Of a stretch of 64,000 nucleotides of DNA, positions 8,733-17,598 are shown piece after piece (position 1 is the stretch's first letter; each line of letters begins with the position of its first letter). A program made the translations under genes and the position numbers. Under the pieces are notes generated by a model. That model saw only the letters and a list, made by a program, of their open reading frames with translations, was not told the origin of the DNA and did no database searches. Where the stretch lies: the NCBI GenBank assembly GCA_051252455.1, contig JBPOFM010000002.1, forward strand, positions 372,001 through 436,000, written 5' to 3'. This DNA is from JBPOFM01 sp051252455. Lineage in GTDB: Bacteria > Bacteroidota > Bacteroidia > Flavobacteriales > Flavobacteriaceae.

Positions 8733-8761
8733 AATCTGTGAAAATCTGTGAAATCTGTGTT
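8733..8761. repeat. Right arm of inverted repeat around the GxxExxY gene
   Basis: A 29-bp arm made of three AATCTGTG units, the inverted copy of 8291-8319 (25/29 identity). It ends 17 nt before the map stop codon, so the whole 8291-8761 unit fits tightly between the methyltransferase and map. Confidence 0.85.
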
Positions 8762-8777
8762 AAAAGTAATCAGGTCT

Positions 8778-9596
8778 CTATAAAATTAGAGTCTTTTGTC
8801 GAAACTCATCCTCCTCATCAGATACAATCCCCAGAGCCTCATAAACATAAGCAAACGTCGATAGTATTTCTGGTTTTCCATCCACTATGGCAACATCATG
8901 CTCAAAATGAGCGCTAGGTTGTCCGTCGAGAGTTACAATAGTCCAGCCATCATTCAGCTGCTTCACTTTGTGTGTGCCTAAATTAATCATCGGCTCAATC
9001 GCCACAACCATACCTTCAATAAATTTCTTACCACGCCCGCGTTTGCCGTAATTTGGCATTTCTGGATCCTCATGCATTTTCTTGCCCAAACCATGGCCTA
9101 CAAGTTCTCTGACAACTCCATAGCCTTGGGTTTCACAATAATTTTGGATGGCATAACCAACATCACCAACGCGATTTCCAATCTTCAATTCACGAATTCC
9201 AACGTAAAGCGATTCTTTGGTTATTCGAAGTAATTTTTTGGTTTCAGGCGCCACCTCACCAATTTCGAAGGTGTAGGCATGGTCACCATAAAATTCGTTT
9301 TTGATAGCACCACAATCGATGGAAACCACATCGCCCTCTTTAAGAGGAACATTAGTTGGCAATCCATGTACCACAGCTTCATTCGTACTGCAAAGGAGTG
9401 TAGAGGGACAATCATAAAGACCTAAAAATCCTGGAATAGCGCCTTGTTCGCGAATGAACTCTTCTGCCAATTTATCCAATTTGGAAGTGGTGACACCAGG
9501 TTTGACTTCTTTGGCCAACATGCCTAAAGTTTTGGATACGACTAAAGCGCTTTCACGCATTAGTTCTATTTCGTGTTGTGTTTTTTGTATAATCAT
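8778..9596 (-). CDS. map: Type I methionine aminopeptidase
   Basis: Removes the initiator Met from new proteins in the cytosol. 272 aa. The five dinuclear metal ligands are visible in order: SIDCG and EFYGDHAYTF (two Asp), GHGLGKKMHEDP (His), VAIEPM (Glu) and HFEHDVAI (Glu). The substrate-side His is also present. There is no N-terminal zinc-finger extension. It follows the HAD phosphatase gene after 1 nt and is probably transcribed with it from the promoter at 10036-10043. Confidence 0.96.
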   Translation of the reverse strand: MIIQKTQHEIELMRESALVVSKTLGMLAKEVKPGVTTSKLDKLAEEFIREQGAIPGFLGLYDCPSTLLCSTNEAVVHGLPTNVPLKEGDVVSIDCGAIKNEFYGDHAYTFEIGEVAPETKKLLRITKESLYVGIRELKIGNRVGDVGYAIQNYCETQGYGVVRELVGHGLGKKMHEDPEMPNYGKRGRGKKFIEGMVVAIEPMINLGTHKVKQLNDGWTIVTLDGQPSAHFEHDVAIVDGKPEILSTFAYVYEALGIVSDEEDEFRQKTLIL

Positions 9597-9597
9597 G

Positions 9598-10017
9598 CTA
9601 TTTTCTTAAAAAAGAGAATAAACCACCACCTTTCTTTTTAAAAGCTGCTGGATCTGGTTCTTCTTTTGTAATCATCTGATAAACTTCGCCCCAACCAAGA
9701 ACACCTCCTATATTTCTATCGTCAATATAGATGTCGGCATATATTTTACGACTTTTAGTATAATCAAATTGTTCTTCAGGAAAACTCTTGTTGACGGCAT
9801 AGAAAATGATGCCGTTATCTTCGCAAAATTTAACAGCTTCATCTAATTTTGTGCCACTTCGATACGTCCATAAAATAAGACGATGACCATCTTCTTGAAG
9901 TTTTTTGAGGGTTTCAAACGCAAAAATTCGAGGTTTTCCAATTTTAGGAAATGCATCTTCTACGATGGTACCATCAAAATCGACTCCAATTATTAATTTA
10001 TCATGAAAATTCATCAA
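9598..10017 (-). CDS. Small HAD-superfamily hydrolase (BT0820-like)
   Basis: 139 aa. HAD motif I is GVDFDGTIV (nucleophile Asp plus acid/base Asp), motif II is LILWTYRSG, and IYIDDRNIG supplies the motif IV acids. The absence of a cap domain and the length match the small Bacteroidota group typified by BT0820. It is probably a phosphatase with unknown substrate. The C-terminus ends in a basic, Gly-rich tail. First gene of a two-gene unit with map. Confidence 0.85.
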   Translation of the reverse strand: MMNFHDKLIIGVDFDGTIVEDAFPKIGKPRIFAFETLKKLQEDGHRLILWTYRSGTKLDEAVKFCEDNGIIFYAVNKSFPEEQFDYTKSRKIYADIYIDDRNIGGVLGWGEVYQMITKEEPDPAAFKKKGGGLFSFLRK

Positions 10018-10035
10018 TGCGTTTTTTTAGAAGTG

Positions 10036-10043
10036 CAAAAATA
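10036..10043 (-). promoter_or_regulatory. -7 promoter box (TATTTTTG) for the HAD-map unit
   Basis: An exact TAnnTTTG match on the minus strand, ending 18 nt before the start codon of the HAD gene. Confidence 0.55.
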
Positions 10044-10065
10044 CAATAAATAATTTTTCGTTATA

Positions 10066-11586
10066 TCAACTGATTAACGAGTGTCGTGTCATGATTTTTG
10101 GTTGCTCAACTCCAATTAATTTAAGAATTGTGGGTGCCAAATCACCCAAAACTCCGTCATTGATATGTTTTAAATCCTTATCGATTAAAATGATAGGAAC
10201 AGGATTGGTGGTATGTGCTGTATTTGGTGAGCCATCAGGATTTATCATGGTTTCACAATTGCCATGGTCAGCAATTAAGAGGGTAGTATAATTGTTTTCC
10301 AGGGCTGCGGTTATTACGTCTTTCACACAAACATCAACAACTTCACAAGCTTTAATAGCTGCCTCCATGATGCCTGTGTGTCCAACCATATCTCCGTTAG
10401 CAAAATTGAGGCACACAAAATCAACATCCCCTTTTTTGAGTTCCGGGATCAAGGCGTCACGTAGTTCGTAAGCACTCATTTCTGGTTTTAAATCATAGGT
10501 GGCAACTTTCGGAGAATTTCTTAAAAGACGCGTTTCGCCTGTAAATGGCTGTTCTCGTCCTCCAGAAAAGAAAAAAGTGACATGCGGATATTTCTCGGTT
10601 TCGGCAATTCGTATTTGCTTTTTATGATGCTTTTCCAAGACTTCTCCTAAAGTTTCGGTGAGATTGTCTTTTTCAAAAATAACTTTGATGTCTTTGAAAA
10701 CCTCATCATAATTCGTCATGGTTACGTAATACAAATTTAGCTTATGCATATTTTGTTCATGAAAATCGAATTGTGACAAGGCCTCGGTCAATTGTCGACC
10801 TCTATCAGTTCTAAAGTTGAAAAAGATGACGACATCACCATTTTTAATTGAGGCAACAGCTTTATTTGTTTCATTTACCATTACGATTGGTTTTATAAAC
10901 TCATCAGTCACATCATCTGTATAATTTTTATTGATTGAAAGCGTGGCATCTGTAGATTGTTCTCCGATTCCGTTCACAATGGCGTCATAAGCTAATTTAA
11001 CACGTTCCCAACGTTTGTCCCTGTCCATGGCATAATAACGCCCCGTAATGGTTGCCAACTTTGCATGTGTATTTTCAATATGTTCTTCTAGTTCCTTTAC
11101 GAATCCGTAACCTGACTTCTGGTCAACATCACGACCGTCGGTGAAGGCATGAACAAAAACCTTTTCGAGTCCATAAGCTTCGGCAGCATCCAACAAGCCA
11201 TACAGATGATTGATATGCGAATGCACACCGCCATCACTCAACAACCCTAAAAAATGAACTGGCTTGTTATTGGTTTTGGCATATTCAAAGGCATCAAGTA
11301 ACACTTTTTCTTTTCCCAATGTGTGATTTTGAACGGCCAAATTGATTTTTGCCAGATCCTGATAAACAATACGTCCAGCACCAAGATTCATGTGCCCAAC
11401 TTCACTGTTGCCCATTTGACCTTCAGGAAGACCGACATTTAAGCCATCGGTCCTCAAGGTTGCATGAGGATATGTGTGATATAAAGAGTCTATGAATGGT
11501 GTGTTTGCCTGGTCAATTGCTGAAACTTTTGGGTCTGGAGACATGCCCCAACCATCGAGTATCATAAGAATGGTCTTTTTATTCAT
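10066..11586 (-). CDS. gpmI: 2,3-bisphosphoglycerate-independent phosphoglycerate mutase
   Basis: Interconverts 3- and 2-phosphoglycerate in glycolysis without bisphosphoglycerate. 506 aa, the normal length. ILDGWG at the N-terminus and IADHGNCE near the C-terminus hold the two Mn ions. The catalytic Ser lies in GQMGNSEVGHMNLGAG (about residue 62). FTDGRDV and GRYYAMDRDKRW form the substrate side. It is preceded by a clear -7 promoter and appears to be transcribed alone. Confidence 0.97.
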   Translation of the reverse strand: MNKKTILMILDGWGMSPDPKVSAIDQANTPFIDSLYHTYPHATLRTDGLNVGLPEGQMGNSEVGHMNLGAGRIVYQDLAKINLAVQNHTLGKEKVLLDAFEYAKTNNKPVHFLGLLSDGGVHSHINHLYGLLDAAEAYGLEKVFVHAFTDGRDVDQKSGYGFVKELEEHIENTHAKLATITGRYYAMDRDKRWERVKLAYDAIVNGIGEQSTDATLSINKNYTDDVTDEFIKPIVMVNETNKAVASIKNGDVVIFFNFRTDRGRQLTEALSQFDFHEQNMHKLNLYYVTMTNYDEVFKDIKVIFEKDNLTETLGEVLEKHHKKQIRIAETEKYPHVTFFFSGGREQPFTGETRLLRNSPKVATYDLKPEMSAYELRDALIPELKKGDVDFVCLNFANGDMVGHTGIMEAAIKACEVVDVCVKDVITAALENNYTTLLIADHGNCETMINPDGSPNTAHTTNPVPIILIDKDLKHINDGVLGDLAPTILKLIGVEQPKIMTRHSLIS

Positions 11587-11606
11587 GGAAGCTGTAGTTT
11601 ATGATT

Positions 11607-11614
11607 CAAAGATA
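11607..11614 (-). promoter_or_regulatory. -7 promoter box (TATCTTTG) for gpmI
   Basis: An exact TAnnTTTG match on the minus strand, 20 nt before the gpmI ATG. Confidence 0.6.
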
Positions 11615-11738
11615 AAGCTTATAAGGTAGAATCTTATAGACAAAACGATGTTAATTAATTGTAGCACATTAATTTTTTGGTCCAACCTATAGGGCGATAA
11701 TGGACGAATGTTTTATGTAATCTGAAAGATTTTAAAAA

Positions 11739-12473
11739 TTAAAGTAATTCTGGGTTGATGTCGAGAATGTTCTCTTTCAAATAAACATTTAAAAATACAT
11801 CTGTAAACTGATCGCTACCAATTAGTTTCTCTTTTTGTAGAATTTCAAAAAGATTCAATTGTCTGTAGTCTGATAAATATTTTAAGGATAAAGGTTTATA
11901 GCTGTAATGCCACGGTTCATATTTGAAACCTTTTCTCTCGGCTTCATTAGTATAGACCAAATAGAAGCCATATGTATTGGCGTTGGCATCCATCCATTTT
12001 TTAAAGGGACCAAAACAAGCCGCTTCATCAAAATTTGAAGGATTCAATACGTTTGTGGGTTGCTTGGCATTTGCATCCACTAAATCCATATCAGTGCCCC
12101 AATGATGACGCGAAGTTCCAGGGATTGTGGAATAGTCTATGATTTTTTGAATAGCACTTTGTGCATCCATGCCTTGTGCGGTATAGCGTTTGTATTTGCG
12201 CTCCCAAATGGATTTTTGATGGTTAAAACCTCGATAGCTTGAAACCACTTTTAATGAAATTCCATCTTTTAAGGCTTCATCTTTCATGTTACTAAAAGCA
12301 TCGTAAACTTCTTTTCTGACTTTGAAGCCATCACCATACAGTTGCGGATTTCCCTTACCAATCAATTCATCATAGGATAAAGCGTTGGCATTTTGACCAA
12401 ACGCGAAATATGGAAAGTTTGCTAATGCAATTCCTGTTAATCCTGTCAATTTTAAAAATTGGTTTCTATTCAT
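11739..12473 (-). CDS. M15-family D-Ala-D-Ala carboxypeptidase (VanY-like)
   Basis: 244 aa. The N-terminus (MNRNQFLKLTGLTGIALANF) looks like an export signal. Catalytic features of zinc peptidase family M15B are SSYRGFNHQ, the metal-binding SRHHWGTDMDLVD (His and Asp ligands) and EPWHYSY (catalytic Glu and third ligand His). It would trim peptidoglycan stem peptides in the periplasm. It lies 44 nt after pepE on the same strand, so it may share the transcript. Confidence 0.9.
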   Translation of the reverse strand: MNRNQFLKLTGLTGIALANFPYFAFGQNANALSYDELIGKGNPQLYGDGFKVRKEVYDAFSNMKDEALKDGISLKVVSSYRGFNHQKSIWERKYKRYTAQGMDAQSAIQKIIDYSTIPGTSRHHWGTDMDLVDANAKQPTNVLNPSNFDEAACFGPFKKWMDANANTYGFYLVYTNEAERKGFKYEPWHYSYKPLSLKYLSDYRQLNLFEILQKEKLIGSDQFTDVFLNVYLKENILDINPELL

Positions 12474-12517
12474 TGGATGCTATGTCACGAATAAATACAT
12501 CGCACTTTATAGGTGTT

Positions 12518-13225
12518 TCACTTTAATTTATCAAAAGCCGTTCCAGATTCGACTTCATAAGGAGCCTTGTTATATTCAAATATGCGAGCTTGCAAATTGC
12601 CTTTCAAACTAATGGAATCCCCATTGACATCTAACCAACTACCCTCACGTAAACCAATGACAGGTGGCGAATTGTACGCATGAAATTCCTTTATTCGGGT
12701 TTCTCGTGTTTCACCTTTATGCGTGCTTGTCGGATCGGGATCTAAATAGTGTGGATTAATGTTAAAAGGTACTAAACCCAAGGTTTTAAAGCTTGGCGGA
12801 TAAACTATTGGCATGTCATTGGTCGTATTCATCGTCAAACCACAAATATTGCTGCCGGCGCTCGTGCCAAGATAAGGTGTTCCATTACTGACTACTTTCC
12901 TTAAAGGTTCAAGCAATTTATTCTTATAAAGTTGGTTGACCAACACAAAAGTATTGCCACCTCCGGTAAAAATTCCTTCTGCTTGTTCTATGGCTTCAAC
13001 AGGGTTGCTGAATTCATGGATTCCTTTTATGGTTTTATCAATTTTAGCAAAGGCTTCACGTGCTTTCAATGTATAATTGTCATGACTGATGCCTCCAGGA
13101 CGCGCATATGGAATAAACAAAATCTGGCTGCTGTTTTTGAAAAACATCTTGAGATCGTCCAAAAGATATTCCAAATAACCGCTTCCATAAATTGTTGAGG
13201 TACTAGCAATAAGAATACGTTTCAT
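12518..13225 (-). CDS. pepE: Peptidase E (alpha-aspartyl dipeptidase, family S51)
   Basis: Hydrolyses dipeptides with an N-terminal Asp. 235 aa. The nucleophile Ser lies in GTSAGSN, the oxyanion/Gly-rich turn is FTGGGNTFVL, and the later FNINPHYLDP and GLREGSWL blocks are typical of the family. There is no signal peptide, so it is cytosolic. Likely first gene of a pair with the M15 peptidase; both would help recycle peptides. Confidence 0.93.
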   Translation of the reverse strand: MKRILIASTSTIYGSGYLEYLLDDLKMFFKNSSQILFIPYARPGGISHDNYTLKAREAFAKIDKTIKGIHEFSNPVEAIEQAEGIFTGGGNTFVLVNQLYKNKLLEPLRKVVSNGTPYLGTSAGSNICGLTMNTTNDMPIVYPPSFKTLGLVPFNINPHYLDPDPTSTHKGETRETRIKEFHAYNSPPVIGLREGSWLDVNGDSISLKGNLQARIFEYNKAPYEVESGTAFDKLK

Positions 13226-13370
13226 AAGAAAGACTATTTATGTAAGAATTGTTGTATTGATTTTTTTTGTAAATTTAAATAATAACTCGCTTTAACAAAA
13301 GTTTACGAGGGGTTTGGGTTTTTCTTATGAAAAGATTAAGCTAACTTGGTTCACTAACAAACTTACAACT

Positions 13371-14189
13371 ATGAAACTAAAACTACTTCTATTTTTTTCT
13401 TTGTCAATTACTATTTTTTCGTTCTCTCAAGATGTCAAACGTATAGAAATCTCTGGGAAAATTGTAGTGAATAGTGACGATCTTGAAAATGTAACAATTT
13501 ATAATACGTCTTCGAATCGTGGAACGCTGACGGACGAAAACGGAAAATTTAAAATTGATGTCGCCATATTTGATGTTCTGGAGGTTCGCGCTTTACAGTT
13601 TCAGGAATTCAAAGTCACAATCGATAAAAACGTCATCGACTCTAAAAAGGCCACTATTTTTTTGGTTGAAAGAGTAAATAAATTGAATGAAGTTGTGATT
13701 TTGCCATATGATTTGACTGGGAATCTGACGGCTGATATGGAAAGTGTGAGAACTTTCAATCCTGATTTAGATGCCATTTACTTCGGTATTTTGGATATCA
13801 GTGCTTACGAATTTCCAGATGATTATAAATCTGAAGTAGAAAACATTGCAGTAGATGGCCCAGGGAATGATCTACGTTATCAGATGGATGGAGCAGCGCT
13901 TGTAGGTTTTTTGTTAAAGCCTCTTTTTAAATCCGATAAGGAAAAACAGGAAAAGAAAAAAGAGGAAATGGTGGCTTTAACGTCTAACGGACTGCGCGAT
14001 TATTACAGTACTCGTTTCATAATGGATAATTTTAAAATTCCTGAAGACAGAATTGATGAATTTGTAACCTATTTGGAAACTCATGATCTCGATTACTCAT
14101 TGTTAAAAAAAGGAAAAGAGTTAGAGTTTATTGAGTTTTTGAACCAGAAAAGTGCTGCATTTTTAAAGACTGAAAGTGGAAAGGACTAA
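13371..14189 (+). CDS. Exported carboxypeptidase-regulatory-like protein
   Basis: 272 aa from ATG 13371; this start gives a clean signal peptide (MKLKLLLFFSLSITIFSFSQ), whereas an upstream extension to 13314 does not. After the signal comes a beta-barrel-like domain (about 22-110) with GTLTDENGKFKI and LNEVVILPYDLTGNL, similar to the carboxypeptidase-D-regulatory/TonB-plug linker domain. The rest is mixed helical and uncharacterised. It is paralogous to the next gene, which it overlaps by 14 nt. Location is the periplasm or outer membrane; function unknown. Confidence 0.75.
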   Translation: MKLKLLLFFSLSITIFSFSQDVKRIEISGKIVVNSDDLENVTIYNTSSNRGTLTDENGKFKIDVAIFDVLEVRALQFQEFKVTIDKNVIDSKKATIFLVERVNKLNEVVILPYDLTGNLTADMESVRTFNPDLDAIYFGILDISAYEFPDDYKSEVENIAVDGPGNDLRYQMDGAALVGFLLKPLFKSDKEKQEKKKEEMVALTSNGLRDYYSTRFIMDNFKIPEDRIDEFVTYLETHDLDYSLLKKGKELEFIEFLNQKSAAFLKTESGKD

Positions 14190-14952
14190 CGTATGTTGTA
14201 TATTTTTGATGTTGGTTTTTACATGTGTTCTACAGGCTCAATCTGTTGAAATTAATGGAAAGGTCATTGTAGATGATGAAGATGTTGAAGGGATTCATAT
14301 CATCAATAAAACAGCAAATAAATTCACCATCACCAAAGAAAACGGAACATTTTCCATTCCTGCTACCTTAAGTGATACTATTTTGTTTTCAGCTATAAAA
14401 TATAAGCCAAAGGAAGTGATTGTGAATGCTGAAATTCTGAAATCTAAAACGATTACAATACATCTAAATGAGCTGGTCAATGAACTTGATGAGGTTGTGG
14501 TTGGTAAGATCTTGACTGGAAATTTACTTTTAGATGTTGAAAATTCAGAAGCCAAGCGGGAGATTAACTTTTACGATCTTGGAATTCCTGGATACACAGG
14601 AAAACGTGCCACGATAAATGAAAATCGATTAAAGGAAGCTACGTCTGGAGGTGGAATTGTACCATTAAATCCGCTCTTAAATTACCTTTCGGGACGTACA
14701 AAAATGCTCAAGAATCAAATAAAAATAGAGAGATTGAACGAATGTTTGGAATCGATTAAGTCCAATTTGTCCGAACTATTTTTTAAGTACAATGAATTGG
14801 AGGAGTCTAAAAAAACAGAATTTTTTATTTACTGTTTGGAAGACGAAGAATTTTCTACAATCTGTGAAATTAAAAATGACCTTCGTACGCTGGATTTTTT
14901 GAAATCCAAATTAGAAAGTTACAAGTTGAACCTTCAAAACATAAAAGACTGA
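14176..14952 (+). CDS. Paralog of the preceding carboxypeptidase-regulatory-like protein
   Basis: 258 aa beginning at GTG 14176, inside the end of the previous gene. The N-terminus (CCIFLMLVFTCVLQAQ) is a signal peptide. The domain that follows repeats the layout of its neighbour: INGKVIVDDEDVEGI, TKENGTFSIP and LDEVVVGKILTGNL align with the same parts of the upstream protein. The C-terminal helical parts differ (here there is a charged LEESKKTEFFIYCLEDEE region). The pair probably arose by tandem duplication and may form a two-part envelope assembly; the function is not recognised. Confidence 0.72.
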   Translation: MERTNVCCIFLMLVFTCVLQAQSVEINGKVIVDDEDVEGIHIINKTANKFTITKENGTFSIPATLSDTILFSAIKYKPKEVIVNAEILKSKTITIHLNELVNELDEVVVGKILTGNLLLDVENSEAKREINFYDLGIPGYTGKRATINENRLKEATSGGGIVPLNPLLNYLSGRTKMLKNQIKIERLNECLESIKSNLSELFFKYNELEESKKTEFFIYCLEDEEFSTICEIKNDLRTLDFLKSKLESYKLNLQNIKD

Positions 14953-14994
14953 TAAATTTTTCGTTAATCATTCTAACCTGAACAAACAACTTCT

Positions 14995-15002
14995 TATATT
15001 TG
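14995..15002 (+). promoter_or_regulatory. -7 promoter box (TATATTTG) for tatA
   Basis: An exact TAnnTTTG match ending 4 nt before the GTG start of tatA, so the transcript is close to leaderless. Confidence 0.6.
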
Positions 15003-15006
15003 CATT

Positions 15007-15294
15007 GTGATACTACAAACAACATTTTTATTTATCGGAACGACCGAAATCATCTTCATACTACTTATTGTGGTAATGGTCTTTGGTGCTGATAAACTAC
15101 CGGATATTGCTAAAGGAATGGGGAAGGGTATGCGTCAATTGAGAGATGCGACGAACGATATCAAAGGTGAAATCACAAAAAGTGTCAACGAGAATCAAAT
15201 CAATGACAATCTTACCAAAGATATTTCCAATGAAATCAACAGAGTTAAAGATGAACTCGAAGATGTAACTGGTTCCGTGAGACGGAAATCATAA
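15007..15294 (+). CDS. tatA: TatA/E-type twin-arginine translocase subunit
   Basis: 95 aa. A single N-terminal membrane helix (about 8-25) is followed by the FGADKLPDIAKGMGKGMRQLR amphipathic-helix region, seen as the hinge FGxxxLP and a Lys/Gly-rich helix, then a charged helical tail. It forms the pore element of the Tat pathway for folded proteins. The start is GTG 15007; no ATG precedes the membrane helix. TatC is not in the window. Confidence 0.93.
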   Translation: MILQTTFLFIGTTEIIFILLIVVMVFGADKLPDIAKGMGKGMRQLRDATNDIKGEITKSVNENQINDNLTKDISNEINRVKDELEDVTGSVRRKS

Positions 15295-15399
15295 AACATC
15301 AATTTGATAATTTATTGCCCTCTTTTTTATCAAATATTTACTTTTAGAGACTATTATTTAATATATTTAGAACATTATTAACCATCTAAATAGTATTAA

Positions 15400-16908
15400 A
15401 TGAAAAAAATTCACATCAAAGTGTTATTACTATTAGTGATAACAATCGTTTCATGTTCAAAGGAAGAAACTACTACAATCGATGAACAGGTGATTGATTT
15501 TCCAAAAGATCCCTTATCAATTGAAGAAATTAACAGCAAAATCGATCAAACCATAAAACAGACTGGTGATTTTGATTGGAATTCTGTAAATGAACATTTT
15601 CTTTGGAGTGCCGTTTTGCATGGCGATAATCTGTTGACTATCGGTTATGGAGCAGAGAACGAATTTTTTACGGAAGTGAGAGACGCAGCCATTGAAAAGA
15701 AAAAAAATGATGCCATCGCTATTGTTTCAGAGTTTGAGGAGACTCCTACTAACAAACTTACAGTAGTTGAACATCAAATTATCAATGTGATTGATGTAAA
15801 AGTTGAAAATATCCAAACGATTATTGCTTTACGTAAAAACGCAAACATTCGTTATTTAGAGCCTAATGGGTATAATAAATTCGAGAGTACATCAACTGTA
15901 TTAGAACGTTCTAGCTCTGGCTGTGATACAGGTGGCGAATATATTAACCCTGCCCATTATACAACGATTGCACCAAACAATGCGCAAGTGTCATGGCATT
16001 TTGACAAGCATAATATCCAACAGGCATGGAATCATAGCACAGGATCTGGTGTGACAGTTGGTTTAATTGATACAGGTGTGTCTCAATCACAATTATTACT
16101 GAATTCTTCGGGGTTCAATGATGGGTATTCGACAGGACGTTTTGTTCAGAAATATGGAACTTTTATCGATTCGAATTGGTGGTGGTCTAGCAATTATGAT
16201 GGGCCACATGATAAGTGCGGACATGGAACGGCAATGGCCTCTACAATTGCTGCACCACGTAACGACAATGGAATGCCAGTAGGTGTGGCTTATAATTCAA
16301 ACTTGGTTGCTTACAGAGCGACAGAAGATGTATTGTTAAATGATTACCATGAAAGAAAAGGTGTTTCTGATGCTTTGACGCAATTAGGAAATAGAAGTGA
16401 TGTAAAAATTATTTCGATGTCCATTGGCTATGTTTGGTCCATTGGTAACATTAGTGACGCTGTGAAATACGCTTACAGTAAAAACAAATTGATTTTCGCA
16501 GCCGGGGGAACTTCGACGAGTTTCACTAATGGATTTGGAGTTATTTTCCCTGCAACGATGAGTGAAACAGTTGCAGTAACTGGTGTTGATGATGGTTCTA
16601 ATTACGAACGCTGCGAAACTTGTCACAGCGGTAGCAAAATTGATTTCACGATCATTATGGAAGGGGACAACAATACATCAAAAGCACCACCAGTTTTAAG
16701 CTTTTACAATGGAGATAGACGTTACACAGGAGGTTCTTCAGTAGCAACGGCCACAACTGCTGGAATTGCGGCTTTAGTATGGTCCAAATATCCAAGTTGG
16801 TCGAGAACCCAAGTTTTGAACAGATTAAAGCAATCTGCGGACTTTTATCCAAGTCGAAACGGAAGTTTTGGATACGGTAATATTGATGCATTGCAGGCTG
16901 TGCAATAA
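15400..16908 (+). CDS. S8 (subtilisin-like) serine protease, lipoprotein
   Basis: 502 aa. The N-terminus is a lipoprotein signal with lipobox TIVSC (Cys about 20). Residues about 30-165 act as a pro-region. The catalytic triad is readable: Asp in GLIDTGVS, His in CGHGTAMAS, and Ser in YTGGSSVATATTAG (GSS replaces the common GTS). The domain ends with GYGNIDALQAVQ. No T9SS tail is present, so it is probably tethered to a membrane by lipid rather than secreted by T9SS. The terminator at 16933 ends its transcript. Confidence 0.9.
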   Translation: MKKIHIKVLLLLVITIVSCSKEETTTIDEQVIDFPKDPLSIEEINSKIDQTIKQTGDFDWNSVNEHFLWSAVLHGDNLLTIGYGAENEFFTEVRDAAIEKKKNDAIAIVSEFEETPTNKLTVVEHQIINVIDVKVENIQTIIALRKNANIRYLEPNGYNKFESTSTVLERSSSGCDTGGEYINPAHYTTIAPNNAQVSWHFDKHNIQQAWNHSTGSGVTVGLIDTGVSQSQLLLNSSGFNDGYSTGRFVQKYGTFIDSNWWWSSNYDGPHDKCGHGTAMASTIAAPRNDNGMPVGVAYNSNLVAYRATEDVLLNDYHERKGVSDALTQLGNRSDVKIISMSIGYVWSIGNISDAVKYAYSKNKLIFAAGGTSTSFTNGFGVIFPATMSETVAVTGVDDGSNYERCETCHSGSKIDFTIIMEGDNNTSKAPPVLSFYNGDRRYTGGSSVATATTAGIAALVWSKYPSWSRTQVLNRLKQSADFYPSRNGSFGYGNIDALQAVQ

Positions 16909-16932
16909 AAGAATTTAGGATAAATAACTGAA

Positions 16933-16966
16933 AAAGCTCTGAAGAAATTTAGAGCTTTATTTTTTT
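16933..16966 (+). terminator. Rho-independent terminator after the S8 protease gene
   Basis: An 8-bp stem (AAAGCTCT with AGAGCTTT), a 10-nt loop, then a T-rich run. The right arm and T-run overlap the last codons of the convergent O-methyltransferase gene. Confidence 0.85.
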
Positions 16967-17598
16967 CGACTGATAGTTAAACCATCTCTTATGGGAAGTA
17001 AGACTGTTTCGATACGTGAATCCGTTTTCAAAAGTTGATTGTATTCTAAAATCGCTTTTGTTGAAATATCGTCTTTCTCTAAAGGCTCAATCACTTTTCC
17101 ACTCCAAAGCACATTGTCAGATAAGATAATGCCACCTGATTTTATTTTGTCAATTATCAGATGGAAATAATTGACATAATTTTCTTTGTCAGCGTCAATA
17201 AACACCAAATCAAAAGATATGTCCAAATCTGGAATTATCTCCAAAGCATCTCCTATATGTTGAAAAATTTGTTGACTGTTTCCGGAAGCTTCAAAATAGC
17301 TTCGTTGAAAATCAGCCAATTCTTCGTTGATGTCTATAGTGTGAAGTTCACCATCTTTTTGCATGCCTTCCGCCAAACAAATTGCAGAATACCCAGTGTA
17401 AGTCCCAATTTCCAAAATGTTTTTTGGTTGGACCAATTTGGAAATCATGCTTAACACACGACCTTGATAATGACCACTCAACATACGTGGTTGTAATATT
17501 TTTTGATAGGTTTCTCTAGAAAGTCGTTGCAATAGTTCTGGTTCGTTTTCAGAATGTTCTACAACGTATTCATCTAATTTGTCTGATAAAAAATGCAT
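16957..17598 (-). CDS. O-methyltransferase family 3 (SAM-dependent)
   Basis: 213 aa, the standard length for the caffeoyl-CoA/catechol O-methyltransferase family. SAM motif I is ILEIGTYTGYSAICLAEGM; motif II is FDLVFIDADKENY, where Asp residues would bind the metal; SDNVLWSG follows. It is the last gene of the kynurenine operon, and its start overlaps the ACMSD stop by 1 nt. A role in methylating an ortho-phenolic pathway intermediate such as 3-hydroxykynurenine or 3-hydroxyanthranilate is possible, but it is only inferred from position. Confidence 0.88.
   Translation of the reverse strand: MHFLSDKLDEYVVEHSENEPELLQRLSRETYQKILQPRMLSGHYQGRVLSMISKLVQPKNILEIGTYTGYSAICLAEGMQKDGELHTIDINEELADFQRSYFEASGNSQQIFQHIGDALEIIPDLDISFDLVFIDADKENYVNYFHLIIDKIKSGGIILSDNVLWSGKVIEPLEKDDISTKAILEYNQLLKTDSRIETVLLPIRDGLTISRKK

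Noticed and set aside
8726..8917. Plus-strand 63-codon frame over the GxxExxY right repeat and map
   Set aside because: It runs antisense through map and a repeat; composition is not protein-like.
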